Shown in pieces: positions 8,523 through 18,909 of a DNA stretch of 64,000 bases. How positions within the stretch are numbered: the first letter of the stretch is position 1; the number at the start of each line of letters is the position of its first letter. A program made the position numbers and the translations under genes. This stretch comes from Mycolicibacterium sp. CBMA 247. GTDB taxonomy: Bacteria > Actinomycetota > Actinomycetes > Mycobacteriales > Mycobacteriaceae. The stretch lies in NCBI RefSeq assembly GCF_009729095.1, contig NZ_VTGX01000002.1, positions 1,447,178 through 1,511,177 on the forward strand, written 5' to 3'. The notes below the pieces were generated by a model. The model was not told where the DNA came from and ran no database searches. It worked only from the letters and a program-made list of their open reading frames with translations.

Positions 8523-9290
8523 TGAAGTTCCATGCTCCAGATGCCAGCGATACCCCGATCGCGGCTGCCGCGATGACGAAACCCGCCGCGATCAGAGCGA
8601 ATGCGCGTCCGCCGAAGGGTGACGGGCGGGCCCAGGTCCGGTTCGGGTAGGCGCCGAACCCGCGGGCTTCCATGGCGGTGGCGAGCTTCGATCCACGGCG
8701 TACCGCGAACACCAACAGCGCGAACGCCTGCCCGGCGACCCGCCGCACCCTGGCGTGATCGGCCACGCCGCGGGCCCGGCGGGCATACCCGAGATACTGC
8801 CAGTCCTGACCGAGCAGTCCGATCAGGCGCAGACCGGCCAGCGCGCCGAGCACGAACCGGGCCGGCAGCCGCAGCACCTGCCCCAGACCGTCGGCCAATT
8901 CGGTCGATTCGACGTCGATGAACAGGATGACCGAGGGCAGCGCGATGGCCAGTACCCGCAGGAAGGTGGCCAGCGCGAGGGCGATGGACCCGTCACTGAT
9001 CGTGACGAGGAAGAAGTGCCAGTACACGGTTCCGCTGACCTGCCCGTAGAGCAGGATCGTGACGGCGGTGAGCGCGGCCGCGACGACGACCACGGCCCCG
9101 CGGGTCAGCACGGTGCGCAGCTTCGGACCGACCGCTGTGAAGAGCACGATCTCACCGACCAGTGCGGTCAGTGCCGACACCCAGTCGACGGACAGCACCA
9201 GGGCGGCCGCGATGATCAGGGCGGTGAGCAGCTTCGCGACCGGGTTGATCGCGCGCGGTGCGACAGGGGCGTCGGCCAGGTCCGGCGCGG

Positions 9291-9294
<4 letters not shown>
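8509..9294 (-). CDS. ECF transporter transmembrane subunit (EcfT)
   Basis: A 261-residue membrane protein. GTG at 9294 is chosen because it overlaps the preceding ATPase stop codon (GTGA). Hydrophobic segments lie at about residues 20-45, 55-80, 90-115 and near the C-terminus (FALIAAGFVIAAAAIGVSL). The two Ala-Arg-Gly-type coupling helices that define EcfT are present: YARRARGV and AMEARGFG. EcfT links the ATPases to the substrate-binding S component in the membrane. The open frame continues upstream of 9294, but that part is a shadow of the ATPase gene. Confidence 0.85.
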
Positions 9295-10771
<1,477 letters not shown>

Positions 10772-10775
<4 letters not shown>

Positions 10776-11389
10776 CGAGCGTCCGGAGCGATCCGGCCCG
10801 AAGCGAACCGGCTCAGCGCTCCGGTCCTCGCCAAGCCCCTCACGACGAACCAGGACAGCAGCCCGGCGACGAGAGCGCCCGAGATGATCGCCGAGACCGT
10901 GTAGATGACGGCGAACGTGGTCGCCGAGCCGGGGTACCACAGGATGAGATCGTTGATGGCCAGGGCCAATCCGGCGACGGCGCCCGCGAGGAGGGCGACG
11001 GGCATTCCCCAACGGCGGTACAGGAAAACCGCGAACACCAGCTCCGCGCCGAGGCCCTGCACCAAACCCGATTCGAGGGTGAGTACGCCCCATTGATTGC
11101 CGACCAACGCCGACACCGTGGCGGCGACGAGCTCGCCGTACAGGGCCGCGCCAGGCTTGCGGATCACCAGGGCGGTGAGCACGCCGGCGAACAACCAGCC
11201 CCCGGCGAGCAGTGCCTGCAGCCCGGGAAGCAGCGCGCCCAGCGGCGCGCTGATCGGGTTGGACGCGATGTTCCACACGACGAACACCAGCCCCGCCGCC
11301 GTCGCGAGCACGCTGGCGACGACGATGTCCACGACCCGCCAGCGCAGCGCGGGAGCGGCTGGCGTGGTGTCGGTGGGCTGGGTGTTCAT
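10772..11389 (-). CDS. ECF transporter S component, YkoE-like
   Basis: A 205-residue membrane protein with five to six hydrophobic segments, starting with VVDIVVASVLATAAGLVFVV and ending VIYTVSAIISGALVAGLLSW. The spacing and the conserved GGWLFAGVLTALVIRKPGAA and ELVAATVSALVGNQWG blocks resemble YkoE, the S component proposed to import hydroxymethylpyrimidine or thiamine. It is the first gene of a four-gene minus-strand operon (S, AA', T, kinase), all overlapping by 4-14 bp. I looked for a thiamine riboswitch upstream and did not see its conserved boxes, so the substrate stays open. Confidence 0.8.
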
Positions 11390-11690
11390 CGGTCTCCTTC
11401 ATGGCGTTTTGCGAGGTACACAAGGGCACCAGTATGGACCGTGCGGCTAGGAAACCTTTCGTCACGTTTGTCCCTGTAGCTCCCGGTCGGGCAAAGCTGT
11501 GCTCAAACCCGCTTCCACACAACGTTCTTCGTCACCATGAGGCTGGCAACCTCCTTCATCAACATCGCCGGTGGGCGAATCCGAGGCCGCCAGCAACTAC
11601 TTGCCTTCAAGTATTTGCGTTTTCGACAATTTGACCTTACTGACGAGTAACGTCCGGCTCGTCCAGGTTCAAGTCACCAAAGGAGATGTC
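11390..11690. other. Intergenic region between divergent ECF operon and GjpA-like gene
   Basis: Three hundred bases separate the divergent start codons. A ribosome site for the ECF operon (aaggagacc) is visible just before 11389 on the minus strand, and aggagatg precedes the TTG at 11691 on the plus strand. I see no riboswitch motif, tRNA or conserved small ORF. Promoters for both genes must lie here, but I cannot pinpoint them. Confidence 0.5.
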
Positions 11691-13109
11691 TTGCAAACTG
11701 CTTATCGCCATCGATATATCACGGCCGGGATCGCACTGACCGGCGCCTGCGCCATCGCCCTCGGGCCGCTGGCGCCACCGTCGGCACCTGATGTAAAGCT
11801 GCCCTTGGGGCAGGTTTCGGATGCGTCGGTGCAGCTCTCGGCCTTGTCGACGCTGGCAGCCGTGCCCGATCCGCTCACCGCGTGGCTGGATGTCGTAGCC
11901 GCGGCCGTCGGCAACGTGGGACAGATCGGGGGCGCGATCATTGCCGACCCCGCGCCCCTTTTGCAGCAATTCATCAAGAACCAGCTCGGCTACGGCGAAA
12001 CAGTCGTTCAGTCGCTGGCAGTCATGGCCGGCGGGTTGGCCGAGAAGCTGACCACGCAACTGCCTGTGGCGCTTGAGAAAGCAGCTGGGCAGCTCATGTC
12101 CGGCAATATCGCCGGCGCCTACCTCACTGTGGCGACCGAGGTGCTCTTTACCGTCGCCACGCTGGGGGTGCCGCTGATGGCACTCGCGCAGCCGCTTCAA
12201 GACATGGCGCAGAACGCGGCCAATGTGGTTGGGACCATGTCGTATGCGCTGGTCTCGCTCATCGCCTCACCCGTCGGGACGCTACTGGGTACCGGCCAGG
12301 CATTGGCAGACAGCGGCCAGGCATTCGTCAACGCGGTAGCCGGCGGAGACGCGGTGAAGGCGCTGAACGTTCTGATCAATGTTCCCGCCCGGCTTACCGG
12401 CGCCTTCCTCAATGGGTACACCTCGGAGTTCGCGACGCCGATCCCCTTCCCCGGAATCCTGAGCAGCGAGGGCGGCATTGTTCCCGCGCTGCTGGTTGGG
12501 CTACCGCAAGCGCTCGCTGCGGCGATCGGGTGGACGCCGGCACAAGGTAGCCAATTGCGCAGTGTGAGACCACAGATCGAGGAGGGCACCGCGGGATCGC
12601 AGGCGCCCCAAAGCATGGGCAACGTGGCCACGTTGCCCAGCAACGAAACCAAGCTCGTCGACGTGACGGTCGGTTCGGCGCCGACGGAGGGCGGGCAGGA
12701 CACCCTCACCACACTCGGTGCTGTCAAGAGCAAGGCACCCGCCGACCACGTCGCAGTGGAGGCCGTCAGCTCCGAAACTCCGCAATCTGCCACCGAAACC
12801 ACGACGGTCGACAGCACGGAAGCCGGGAACGAGACCAACGTGAAACCCGCGAACGGCGGCACCGACCTGAGTGAGGGTAAAAAGGCCACCTCACCCAGCA
12901 GGAAAATGTCGCCCAAGCGGCTCGACACGCACATGAAGGATCTGGTGACCGACAGCATGAAGCGGTTCGGCGGCGCGCCGGGCACATCCCGCTTCGGCGG
13001 TGCCAGCAAGTCCCGTGGCTCCGGCGACAATGGCACCGGCGCCAGCGACACCGGCAGCGGATCGAAATCCGGCGGCGCGTCCGGCGCTGGGTCAGGCGGT
13101 AACGAGTAA
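11691..13109 (+). CDS. Exported protein of the GjpA outer-membrane-porin-like family
   Basis: A 472-residue protein when started at TTG 11691, which is preceded by a good ribosome site (aggagatg, 2-3 bp gap); an upstream in-frame start at 11571 lacks one. The N-terminus is basic then hydrophobic (YRHRYITAGIALTGACAIALG), a signal sequence or anchor. This opening and the alanine-rich first 300 residues resemble mycobacterial proteins annotated as outer membrane porin GjpA. The last 110 residues are low-complexity, ending in a Gly/Ser-rich tail. The gene is alone, facing the ECF operon, and followed by a strong hairpin. Porin function is only inferred from the family name. Confidence 0.65.
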   Translation: MQTAYRHRYITAGIALTGACAIALGPLAPPSAPDVKLPLGQVSDASVQLSALSTLAAVPDPLTAWLDVVAAAVGNVGQIGGAIIADPAPLLQQFIKNQLGYGETVVQSLAVMAGGLAEKLTTQLPVALEKAAGQLMSGNIAGAYLTVATEVLFTVATLGVPLMALAQPLQDMAQNAANVVGTMSYALVSLIASPVGTLLGTGQALADSGQAFVNAVAGGDAVKALNVLINVPARLTGAFLNGYTSEFATPIPFPGILSSEGGIVPALLVGLPQALAAAIGWTPAQGSQLRSVRPQIEEGTAGSQAPQSMGNVATLPSNETKLVDVTVGSAPTEGGQDTLTTLGAVKSKAPADHVAVEAVSSETPQSATETTTVDSTEAGNETNVKPANGGTDLSEGKKATSPSRKMSPKRLDTHMKDLVTDSMKRFGGAPGTSRFGGASKSRGSGDNGTGASDTGSGSKSGGASGAGSGGNE

Positions 13110-13153
13110 CCACCCGCCACAACGAAGCGGCGCTATCTCGCCCCGGCGGGTTC

Positions 13154-13200
13154 ACACGGTCGTCGCAACACCCTCGATTGGGATGTTGCGGCGACCGTGT
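13154..13200 (+). terminator. 17-bp stem hairpin after the GjpA-like gene
   Basis: Arms 13154-13170 and 13184-13200 pair over 17 positions with one G-U type mismatch, around a 13-base loop. It starts 44 bp after the stop codon. There is no T run, so it would be a mycobacterial-style terminator without a U tract, and it could also serve the convergent VOC gene. Confidence 0.7.
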
Positions 13201-13253
13201 CGTTCTCCCCGGGCTGGGGCGGGGCAGCGCCCGGGTAGCGGCGGGGGAGCAGG

Positions 13254-13706
13254 CTATTGCCCTGCCTTCATGGCCTGTGCGATCTCTTCCGGGCTGACCT
13301 CGCGCACCGGCTGTCCGAGTGACCACTGGTGCCCGAACGGATCGCGCACCATGCCGTAGCGGTCACCCCAGAACTGGTCTTCGAGCGGCATGACGACCTC
13401 GGCGCCGGCCTCGACCGCCTTGGCGAACTTCGCCTCGACATCGGTCACGGTGAGGTGAATCGTCACCGGGGTACCGCCCAGGGCCCTCGGGGTAGTCGAC
13501 TTGCCATCGTTGAACTCGGGAAAATCGTCGTTGAGCATGACCGTGGACCCGTTGATGGTGAGAGCGGCGTGAACGAGCTTGCCGTCGGGCCCGGGCATCC
13601 GGCCCAACTCGGTGGCGTCGAACGCCTTGACATAGAAATCGATTGCCGCGGCGGCATCGTCGACAACCAGATGCGGCGTGACTGCGGGTGTTACTTCGAT
13701 CGCCAT
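13254..13706 (-). CDS. VOC-family (glyoxalase/bleomycin-resistance-like) protein
   Basis: A 150-residue protein with the duplicated beta-alpha-beta-beta-beta fold of the VOC superfamily. The first half carries TPHLVVDDAAAAIDFYVKAF, the second VTIHLTVTDVEAKFAKAVEAGA and a closing WGDRYGMVRDPFGHQWSL, typical of the PhnB/YP_006299-like subgroup. ATG at 13706 is chosen for its aggag site 7 bp upstream; an earlier in-frame start at 13793 lacks support. Matches Rv0887c in position. The substrate is unknown. Confidence 0.88.
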   Translation of the reverse strand: MAIEVTPAVTPHLVVDDAAAAIDFYVKAFDATELGRMPGPDGKLVHAALTINGSTVMLNDDFPEFNDGKSTTPRALGGTPVTIHLTVTDVEAKFAKAVEAGAEVVMPLEDQFWGDRYGMVRDPFGHQWSLGQPVREVSPEEIAQAMKAGQ

Positions 13707-13803
13707 TTTTTTCTCCTGATCACTGAGCGGACTCAATGCAGACCCGCGCGGCGGGCGGATCTCATCGGCGGACAAGCCCCATACAACCACCACAGTCTGA
13801 CAA

Positions 13804-14418
13804 TCAGGTGACGGAGAACACTCGCGGTAGCTCAGCCCGCCCGGTCAGCGCCAGCAGCAGAGTCTCACCCTCGCCCAGTGCGACCGCGATCTGCGTGGCC
13901 AGCACGTTCGCCGTCTCCAGCACCTCGGCCGGCAGATCCGCCGAAAGACCCGTGGCCCGGGCGATGTCAAGACTGTGAACCGCGAGCTCGAAGATGCGGG
14001 TCGGCAGGTAGCCGCTCAACTGGATACCGAATCCGCCGATGACGGTGATCAACGGATCGCCCGCCTCGTCGACATCTGCCAGAGCCTGGCTCACCAGCGC
14101 ATCCACCGCGGCGGTTGGATCGGAGCCCAGATCGTGCCCGGCCTGCCTGCCGCGCTCGACGATGGCGTCGGCTCCGGCGTCGGACATGAACCCCCGCATT
14201 GCGGCGTAGTACTCGACCGGTCCGGCCAGATCGGCAGTCGATGCCGGGTTCTGCAGATACGTGCTGACGGTGATCAGCGAACGTGAGGTGTGGCCGACGA
14301 GCGCGCGCAGATCCCATTCGCCCAGACCCGGTCCGTCAAACGAGTCCGCCGGTATGGCCCGGACCAGCCGGGCGAATGCGTATGCCGCCGAAGCGAATAT
14401 CTCGACGGTGGCGGTCAC
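13804..14418 (-). CDS. MDMPI-domain protein (maleylpyruvate isomerase-like, DinB fold)
   Basis: A 204-residue protein of the mycothiol-dependent maleylpyruvate isomerase N-terminal (DinB-like four-helix) family. Typical marks are the W in GLGEWDLRALVGHTSRSL, with a His that serves as a metal ligand in this fold, and FELAVHSLDIARATG, holding a second conserved His. The family covers mycothiol-S-transferases and related metal enzymes. It lies between the VOC gene and citA on the same strand, 13 bp downstream of citA. Specific function unknown. Confidence 0.78.
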   Translation of the reverse strand: MTATVEIFASAAYAFARLVRAIPADSFDGPGLGEWDLRALVGHTSRSLITVSTYLQNPASTADLAGPVEYYAAMRGFMSDAGADAIVERGRQAGHDLGSDPTAAVDALVSQALADVDEAGDPLITVIGGFGIQLSGYLPTRIFELAVHSLDIARATGLSADLPAEVLETANVLATQIAVALGEGETLLLALTGRAELPRVFSVT

Positions 14419-14431
14419 GGTCTGGTACCGC

Positions 14432-15550
14432 TCATGGCGTGGCGATCTTGTCCCATCCGGCGACCGACTCCACGCTGCGGGGCTCGGGGCCGACGTAGAT
14501 GGCGGCCGGGCGCACCAGCTTGCCCAGCCGTTTCTGCTCCATGATGTGCGCGCACCACCCTGCGGTCCGCCCGCAGGTGAACATCGCGGGCATCATCGAT
14601 GCCGGCACCTGGGCGAAGTCCAGGATCACCGCGGCCCAGAACTCGACATTGGTCTCGATGGCCCGGTCCGGGCGGCGCTCGCGAAGCTCGGCCAACGCGG
14701 CCTGCTCGAGTGCCGCGGCCACCTCGTAGCGGGGCGCCTCGAGGCGTTTGGCGGTGGCCCGAAGTACCCGCGCCCGCGGATCCTCGGCGCGGTAGACCCG
14801 GTGCCCGAAGCCCATCAGCTTGTCGCCGCGATCCAGGATGTCCTTGACCACCGTGCGCGCGTCGCCGGTCTCTTCGACCTCTTCGATCATCGGCAGCACC
14901 CGGGCCGGGGCACCACCGTGCAGCGGCCCGCTCATCGCGCCCACCGCCCCCGACAGCGAGGCGGCCACATCGGCGCCGGTCGAGGCGATCACCCGGGCGG
15001 TGAACGTCGAGGCGTTCATCCCGTGCTCGGCGGCGGTCACCCAGTAGGCGTCGATCGCCTCGACGTGCTTCGGATCCGGATCGCCCTGCCACCGCGTCAT
15101 GAAACGTGCCGTGACCGTGGGGCATTCGTCGATCCTGCGTTGCGGCACCGCAGGTTGGTAGATGCCGCGGGCGGATTGGGCGACGTAGGACAGTGCCATC
15201 ACCGAGGCCCGGGCCAACTGGTCACGCGCGGTCGAGTCGTTGATGTCCAACAGGGGTGCGTAGCCCCAGATCGGTGCCAGCATTGCCAGCCCGGCCTGGA
15301 CGTCGACACGGACGTCGCCGCTGTGAATGGGCAGCGGGAACGGCTCGGCCGGGGGCAGGCCGGTACCGAAACTGCCGTCGACCAGCAGTCCCCACACATC
15401 GCCGAAGGTGACCCGGCGGCTGACCAGTTCCTCGATGTCCACGCCCCGGTAGCGCAGCGCGCCACCGTCCTTGTCCGGTTCGGCGATCTCGGTGGTGAAG
15501 GCGGCGACGCCTTCCAGGCCGGTAACGAAGTCTTCCGGTACGGCTGGCAT
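14432..15550 (-). CDS. citA: Citrate synthase 2 (CitA type)
   Basis: A 372-residue citrate synthase matching the M. tuberculosis CitA length (Rv0889c). It condenses oxaloacetate with acetyl-CoA. Conserved blocks are YRGVDIEELV near the start, GPLHGGAP with the first active-site His, and MGFGHRVYRAEDPRAR with the second. The site that carries the catalytic Asp in the gltA2 product of this window (NVDYY) reads NVEFW here, a Glu. A second citrate synthase, gltA2, lies 25 kb to the right. Divergent from pdxH, with 41 bp between starts. Confidence 0.95.
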   Translation of the reverse strand: MPAVPEDFVTGLEGVAAFTTEIAEPDKDGGALRYRGVDIEELVSRRVTFGDVWGLLVDGSFGTGLPPAEPFPLPIHSGDVRVDVQAGLAMLAPIWGYAPLLDINDSTARDQLARASVMALSYVAQSARGIYQPAVPQRRIDECPTVTARFMTRWQGDPDPKHVEAIDAYWVTAAEHGMNASTFTARVIASTGADVAASLSGAVGAMSGPLHGGAPARVLPMIEEVEETGDARTVVKDILDRGDKLMGFGHRVYRAEDPRARVLRATAKRLEAPRYEVAAALEQAALAELRERRPDRAIETNVEFWAAVILDFAQVPASMMPAMFTCGRTAGWCAHIMEQKRLGKLVRPAAIYVGPEPRSVESVAGWDKIATP

Positions 15551-15591
15551 GGCCAGATTGTTGCACCAAGCTCAGGCGTAGCGTTATCGCG

Positions 15592-16269
15592 GTGCCAATA
15601 CCCGCTGATCATCATGACCACGACCTGGCTGCCATGCGTGTTGACTACGTGGAGAAGGACGGCTGCGGGGACCTGGACGTCGACTGGCTCGGCGAGGACG
15701 CGGCGAGAGGTTGGCTGATGCTGCTGCGGACCTGGCTGGCCGATGCCTACCGCGCCGGCGTGGCCGAGCCCAACGCCATGGTGGTGGCCACCGCCGACGA
15801 TGAGGGAAGACCGGTCACCCGAACAGTGTTGTGCAAGAGCATGGACGAGACCGGCATCACGTTCTTCACCAACTATGACTCCGCCAAAGGTGCACAGCTG
15901 GCCGCGAATCCGTACGCGTCGGCGACGTTCCCGTGGTACCGGCTGGGACGCCAGGTCCACGTGCGCGGTCCGGTGACCAAGGTGAGCCGCGAGGCCACCG
16001 AGGAGTACTGGTCCAAGCGCCCCCGGGGTTCACAGCTGGGCGCCTGGGCGTCGCAGCAGTCCAGCCCGATCGCGTCCCGTGCGGCATTGCTGTCCCAGCT
16101 TGCCGAGGTGACCGAGCGGTTCGCCGGCCTCGAAACGGTTCCGGTGCCGCCGAACTGGGGTGGATACCTGATCGCGCCCGAGAGCGTTGAATTCTGGCAG
16201 GGCCGGGAGAACCGGGTGCACAACCGGATTCGCGTGTCTGGCGCAGGCGCGGAACGCCTGCAGCCTTGA
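15592..16269 (+). CDS. pdxH: Pyridoxamine 5'-phosphate oxidase
   Basis: A 225-residue FMN enzyme that oxidises pyridoxine or pyridoxamine phosphate to pyridoxal phosphate. Visible family blocks are RTVLCKSMDETGITFFTNYDSAKG, the FMN site; WYRLGRQVHVRGPV; and the C-terminal signature VEFWQGRENRVHNRIR. GTG at 15592 is the only start that fits; no strong ribosome site is seen, so the mRNA may be nearly leaderless. The MFS gene follows 31 bp downstream. Confidence 0.95.
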   Translation: MPIPADHHDHDLAAMRVDYVEKDGCGDLDVDWLGEDAARGWLMLLRTWLADAYRAGVAEPNAMVVATADDEGRPVTRTVLCKSMDETGITFFTNYDSAKGAQLAANPYASATFPWYRLGRQVHVRGPVTKVSREATEEYWSKRPRGSQLGAWASQQSSPIASRAALLSQLAEVTERFAGLETVPVPPNWGGYLIAPESVEFWQGRENRVHNRIRVSGAGAERLQP

Positions 16270-16300
16270 CGTTCCCCGTCGCTTCGCTCGCCCCTGGGTC

Positions 16301-17638
16301 GTGAGCAAGTTCTTCGCCGACACCACCCCGCTGCGCACACCGGATTTCCGGCGGCTGTGGTTGGCCGGAATCCCCACTGTCATCGGCGCCAACCTGACCA
16401 TCTTCGCGGTGCCGGTGCAGCTGTACGTGCTCACCGAGAACTCCGCCTACGTCGGGTTGTCGGGTCTGTTCGCGCTGGTTCCGCTGGTCGTGTTCGGCCT
16501 GTGGGGCGGGGCCTGGGCCGACGCGATGGACCGCAGGCTGCTGCTGATCATCGCGTCGATCGGGTTGGCCGGGTCCTCGGTGCTGCTGTGGCTGCAGGCC
16601 GCGCTGGCACTCGACAACGTATGGGTGGTGCTGTGTCTGCTGGGAGTGCAGCAGGCGTTCTATGCGGTCAACAGTCCGACCCGCTCGGCGGCCATTCCGC
16701 GGATGCTGCCCGGCGAGCAGCTGCCCGCGGCGAACTCACTGAACATGACGGTGATGCAGTTCGGCGCGATCGTCGGCCCGCTGATGGCCGGATTCCTGCT
16801 GAACTGGGTGGACCTGTCGACGCTGTATCTGATCGACGCCGTGACGTGTCTGGTGCCGATCTGGGCCACCTTTCGGCTCGCGCCGATGCCGCCCGCGAGT
16901 ACCGAGCAGGGCTCGTCCCGGTGGGGCCTGGCGGCGGTGCTGGACGGCTTCCGCTACCTGGCCGGCAACCGCGTGGTGTTGATGTCCTTCGTCGTCGATC
17001 TGGTGGCGATGATCTTCGGGATGCCGCGCGCGTTGTTCCCGCAGATGGCGCACGAGAGTTTCGGCGGCCCGGTCGAGGGCGGCACCGCGATGGCGCTGCT
17101 GGCGGCGGCGATGTCGGTGGGCGCGGTGGCCGGTGGTGTGTTCTCGGGCTGGCTGCCGCGGATCCGCAGGCAGGGGCTGGCCGTGGTGCTGGCGATCGTG
17201 GTCTGGGGTGTGGCGATGGTCGGGTTCGGCCTGGCCGGCGGAATGGCACACGGTCACGCCGGGCAGGTGTTATGGATTGCGTTGGTGTTCTTGGCGATTG
17301 GTGGCGCGGCTGACATGGTGTCGGCCGCGTTCCGGTCGACGATCCTGCAGCAGGCGGCCTCCGACGAGTTGCGTGGCCGGCTGCAGGGCGTGTTCACCGT
17401 CGTGGTCGCAGGTGGCCCGCGATTGGCCGATACATTGCACGGGGCGGCAGCGGCGGCGGTGGGCACGACGGTCGCCGCGGCCGGTGGCGGTGCGCTGGTG
17501 GTCGTCGGTGTGGTGATCGCGGCGCTCGTGGTGCCGGCGTTCGTCCGCTATCGCGTGGCTGCGAGCGATGCGAGTGGGGCGAGCGATAAAGCCGGTGAGG
17601 TCGTCCCGCAGAAAGAGTCCGAGACTGACAAAGTATGA
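16301..17638 (+). CDS. MFS transporter, DHA3/enterobactin-exporter-like
   Basis: A 445-residue major facilitator with about 12 hydrophobic segments, starting FRRLWLAGIPTVIGANLTIF. The WADAMDRRLLLIIASI loop between segments 2 and 3 is the family A motif in its DHA3 form. GTG at 16301 is chosen over an in-frame start at 16187 that lies inside pdxH. The TetR gene overlaps its stop by 4 bp (ATGA), so the pair is likely a self-regulated efflux unit. The exported substrate is unknown; similarity to EntS-type exporters is by general layout. Confidence 0.85.
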   Translation: MSKFFADTTPLRTPDFRRLWLAGIPTVIGANLTIFAVPVQLYVLTENSAYVGLSGLFALVPLVVFGLWGGAWADAMDRRLLLIIASIGLAGSSVLLWLQAALALDNVWVVLCLLGVQQAFYAVNSPTRSAAIPRMLPGEQLPAANSLNMTVMQFGAIVGPLMAGFLLNWVDLSTLYLIDAVTCLVPIWATFRLAPMPPASTEQGSSRWGLAAVLDGFRYLAGNRVVLMSFVVDLVAMIFGMPRALFPQMAHESFGGPVEGGTAMALLAAAMSVGAVAGGVFSGWLPRIRRQGLAVVLAIVVWGVAMVGFGLAGGMAHGHAGQVLWIALVFLAIGGAADMVSAAFRSTILQQAASDELRGRLQGVFTVVVAGGPRLADTLHGAAAAAVGTTVAAAGGGALVVVGVVIAALVVPAFVRYRVAASDASGASDKAGEVVPQKESETDKV

Positions 17639-18369
17639 CCACCGGCGAATTGCACTGTCCGCCAGATAGTTGCCGAAACCGCCGAAACACCCCCTCCTTG
17701 CCGATAGCATCCGGTCTCGTGGCTGACGTGATGCAACAGGTCCAGCCCGGTCTGCGCGAGCGCAAGAAGCAGCGGACCCGGGCGATGTTGATCGAGGCCG
17801 CGATCGATCTGTGTGACCGTCAGGGGTTCGAGCAGACCACCGTCGAGCAAATCGCCGCGGTTGCTGATGTGTCACCGCGTACATTCAGCCGCTACTTCGC
17901 GACCAAGGACGCTGTCGTCCTGGCGTTCGTCGACGAGGTGGCCGAGATCGTCGCGATCGAACTCGCGGCGCAACCGGCCGGAATCGGCGATATCGAGGCG
18001 TTGTACCGGGCGCACGTGCGGGCGTTCCTCAACACGAAGACGGCACCGCCGACGCAGCTGACCTCCAAGCGGCTGTTGGCCTCGGCGCGCATCATCACCT
18101 CGTCACCGGTGCTGATGCAGTCGGCCTCGGAGTTCCGGGCGGACGCCGTCAACGTGGTGTTGGCGCGGCGGATGGGGGTGCCCGGCGAGGATCGCCGGCT
18201 CAAGCTGACGGCCGTCGTCTGGGGCTCGATCGTGATGACCGGCATCGCTGAGCTGGGATCTCGGGCCGATTGGGGCGCTGTGACCGTCGATGACATCGTC
18301 GGGCGGATCGAGGCGGCGTATGCAGATTTCCTGGAGGTTGTCGCGCGCGTGCCCCAGCACGCGACCTGA
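17635..18369 (+). CDS. TetR-family transcriptional regulator
   Basis: A 244-residue TetR regulator if started at ATG 17635, which overlaps the MFS stop; GTG at 17719 (216 residues) is an equally good start because the first 28 residues do not belong to the fold. The helix-turn-helix is TTVEQIAAVADVSPRTFSRYF with the usual FATKDAVV continuation. The C-terminal ligand domain ends ARVPQHAT. Bases 18143-18341 within it recur almost exactly at 40491-40690. It probably controls the MFS gene. Confidence 0.88.
   Translation: MTTGELHCPPDSCRNRRNTPSLPIASGLVADVMQQVQPGLRERKKQRTRAMLIEAAIDLCDRQGFEQTTVEQIAAVADVSPRTFSRYFATKDAVVLAFVDEVAEIVAIELAAQPAGIGDIEALYRAHVRAFLNTKTAPPTQLTSKRLLASARIITSSPVLMQSASEFRADAVNVVLARRMGVPGEDRRLKLTAVVWGSIVMTGIAELGSRADWGAVTVDDIVGRIEAAYADFLEVVARVPQHAT
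18143..18341 (+). repeat. Left copy of 199/200-bp direct repeat (3' part of tetR)
   Basis: Bases 18143-18341 match 40491-40690 in the same orientation, with one substitution (18178 G against 40526 A) and one extra C in the right copy (40672). Identity stops at 18143 on the left; on the right only weak similarity continues. The offset is 22,348 bp. This copy lies inside the intact TetR gene, so it is the likely source or the original end of the locus. Confidence 0.95.
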
Positions 18370-18663
18370 CTGCAGCGGTCGCGGATGTCGGCGACCCGGT
18401 ACCGCATCGAGGAAATCTCTTGTGTCGGTTCGATTTGTGTTCGGTTCGATGCGGCCCGACCACCGGATTAGCGCGCAGCCGACCCGGTAGGTGCCGTTAG
18501 GCTCGACTGGGCCGCGCCCGAATGCGAAGTATTGGAAGTATTTGGAAGAGCCCGGTGGTGCAGTGCAGCGAACGCCGCTGCGCGTGGCGACACCGGGCCC
18601 GATTACCATCGATTCTCCGGATCGCTGTCGGCAGGCGTTAGCTTTTCGGCGGGTCAACGAACA
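18370..18663. other. Non-coding region at the left edge of the 22-kb block
   Basis: After the TetR stop there is no convincing gene for about 300 bases. A short imperfect direct repeat (tattggaag, tatttggaag) lies near 18530-18550. The promoter of the large operon probably lies here or just after the decayed ORF that follows; I cannot identify it with confidence. Confidence 0.4.
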
Positions 18664-18888
18664 ATGGGTGGGGATACGTACGTGACTTACGGCTGGTACG
18701 GGGGTGGCCCGGCTGATCCATTCGGCAACAACCCATTCGGCCGGACAAGACACGTGATCGCACCGGTGAAGCATGAGGTCGCCGCGCGGCCTGCTTCGAT
18801 AGCATCACGTGGTGCGGTTCGGGGGTCTGGCTTCGCTTTCAGCGGTGGGCACCGGACCCCGCGCCGACCTGGCTCGACCGAGAACTGA
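18664..18888 (+). pseudogene. Probable remnant of a DPFG-type protein N-terminus
   Basis: From ATG 18664 (or GTG 18682) the frame reads TYGWYGGGPADPFGNNPFGR, then loses all resemblance to known genes and stops at 18888. The DPFGNNPFG stretch matches the N-terminal signature of the three DUF4190-type proteins at 35-38 kb (for example DPFGGNPFGQ). I read it as the start of a decayed or truncated copy of that family. A short functional peptide cannot be excluded. Confidence 0.45.
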
Positions 18889-18909
18889 AGACGGAAGGTT
18901 TGGTGGCGT

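Noticed and set aside
11390..11690. Thiamine (TPP) riboswitch expected before a YkoE-like S component
   Set aside because: I read the minus strand for the ctgaga and related thi-box segments and did not find them.
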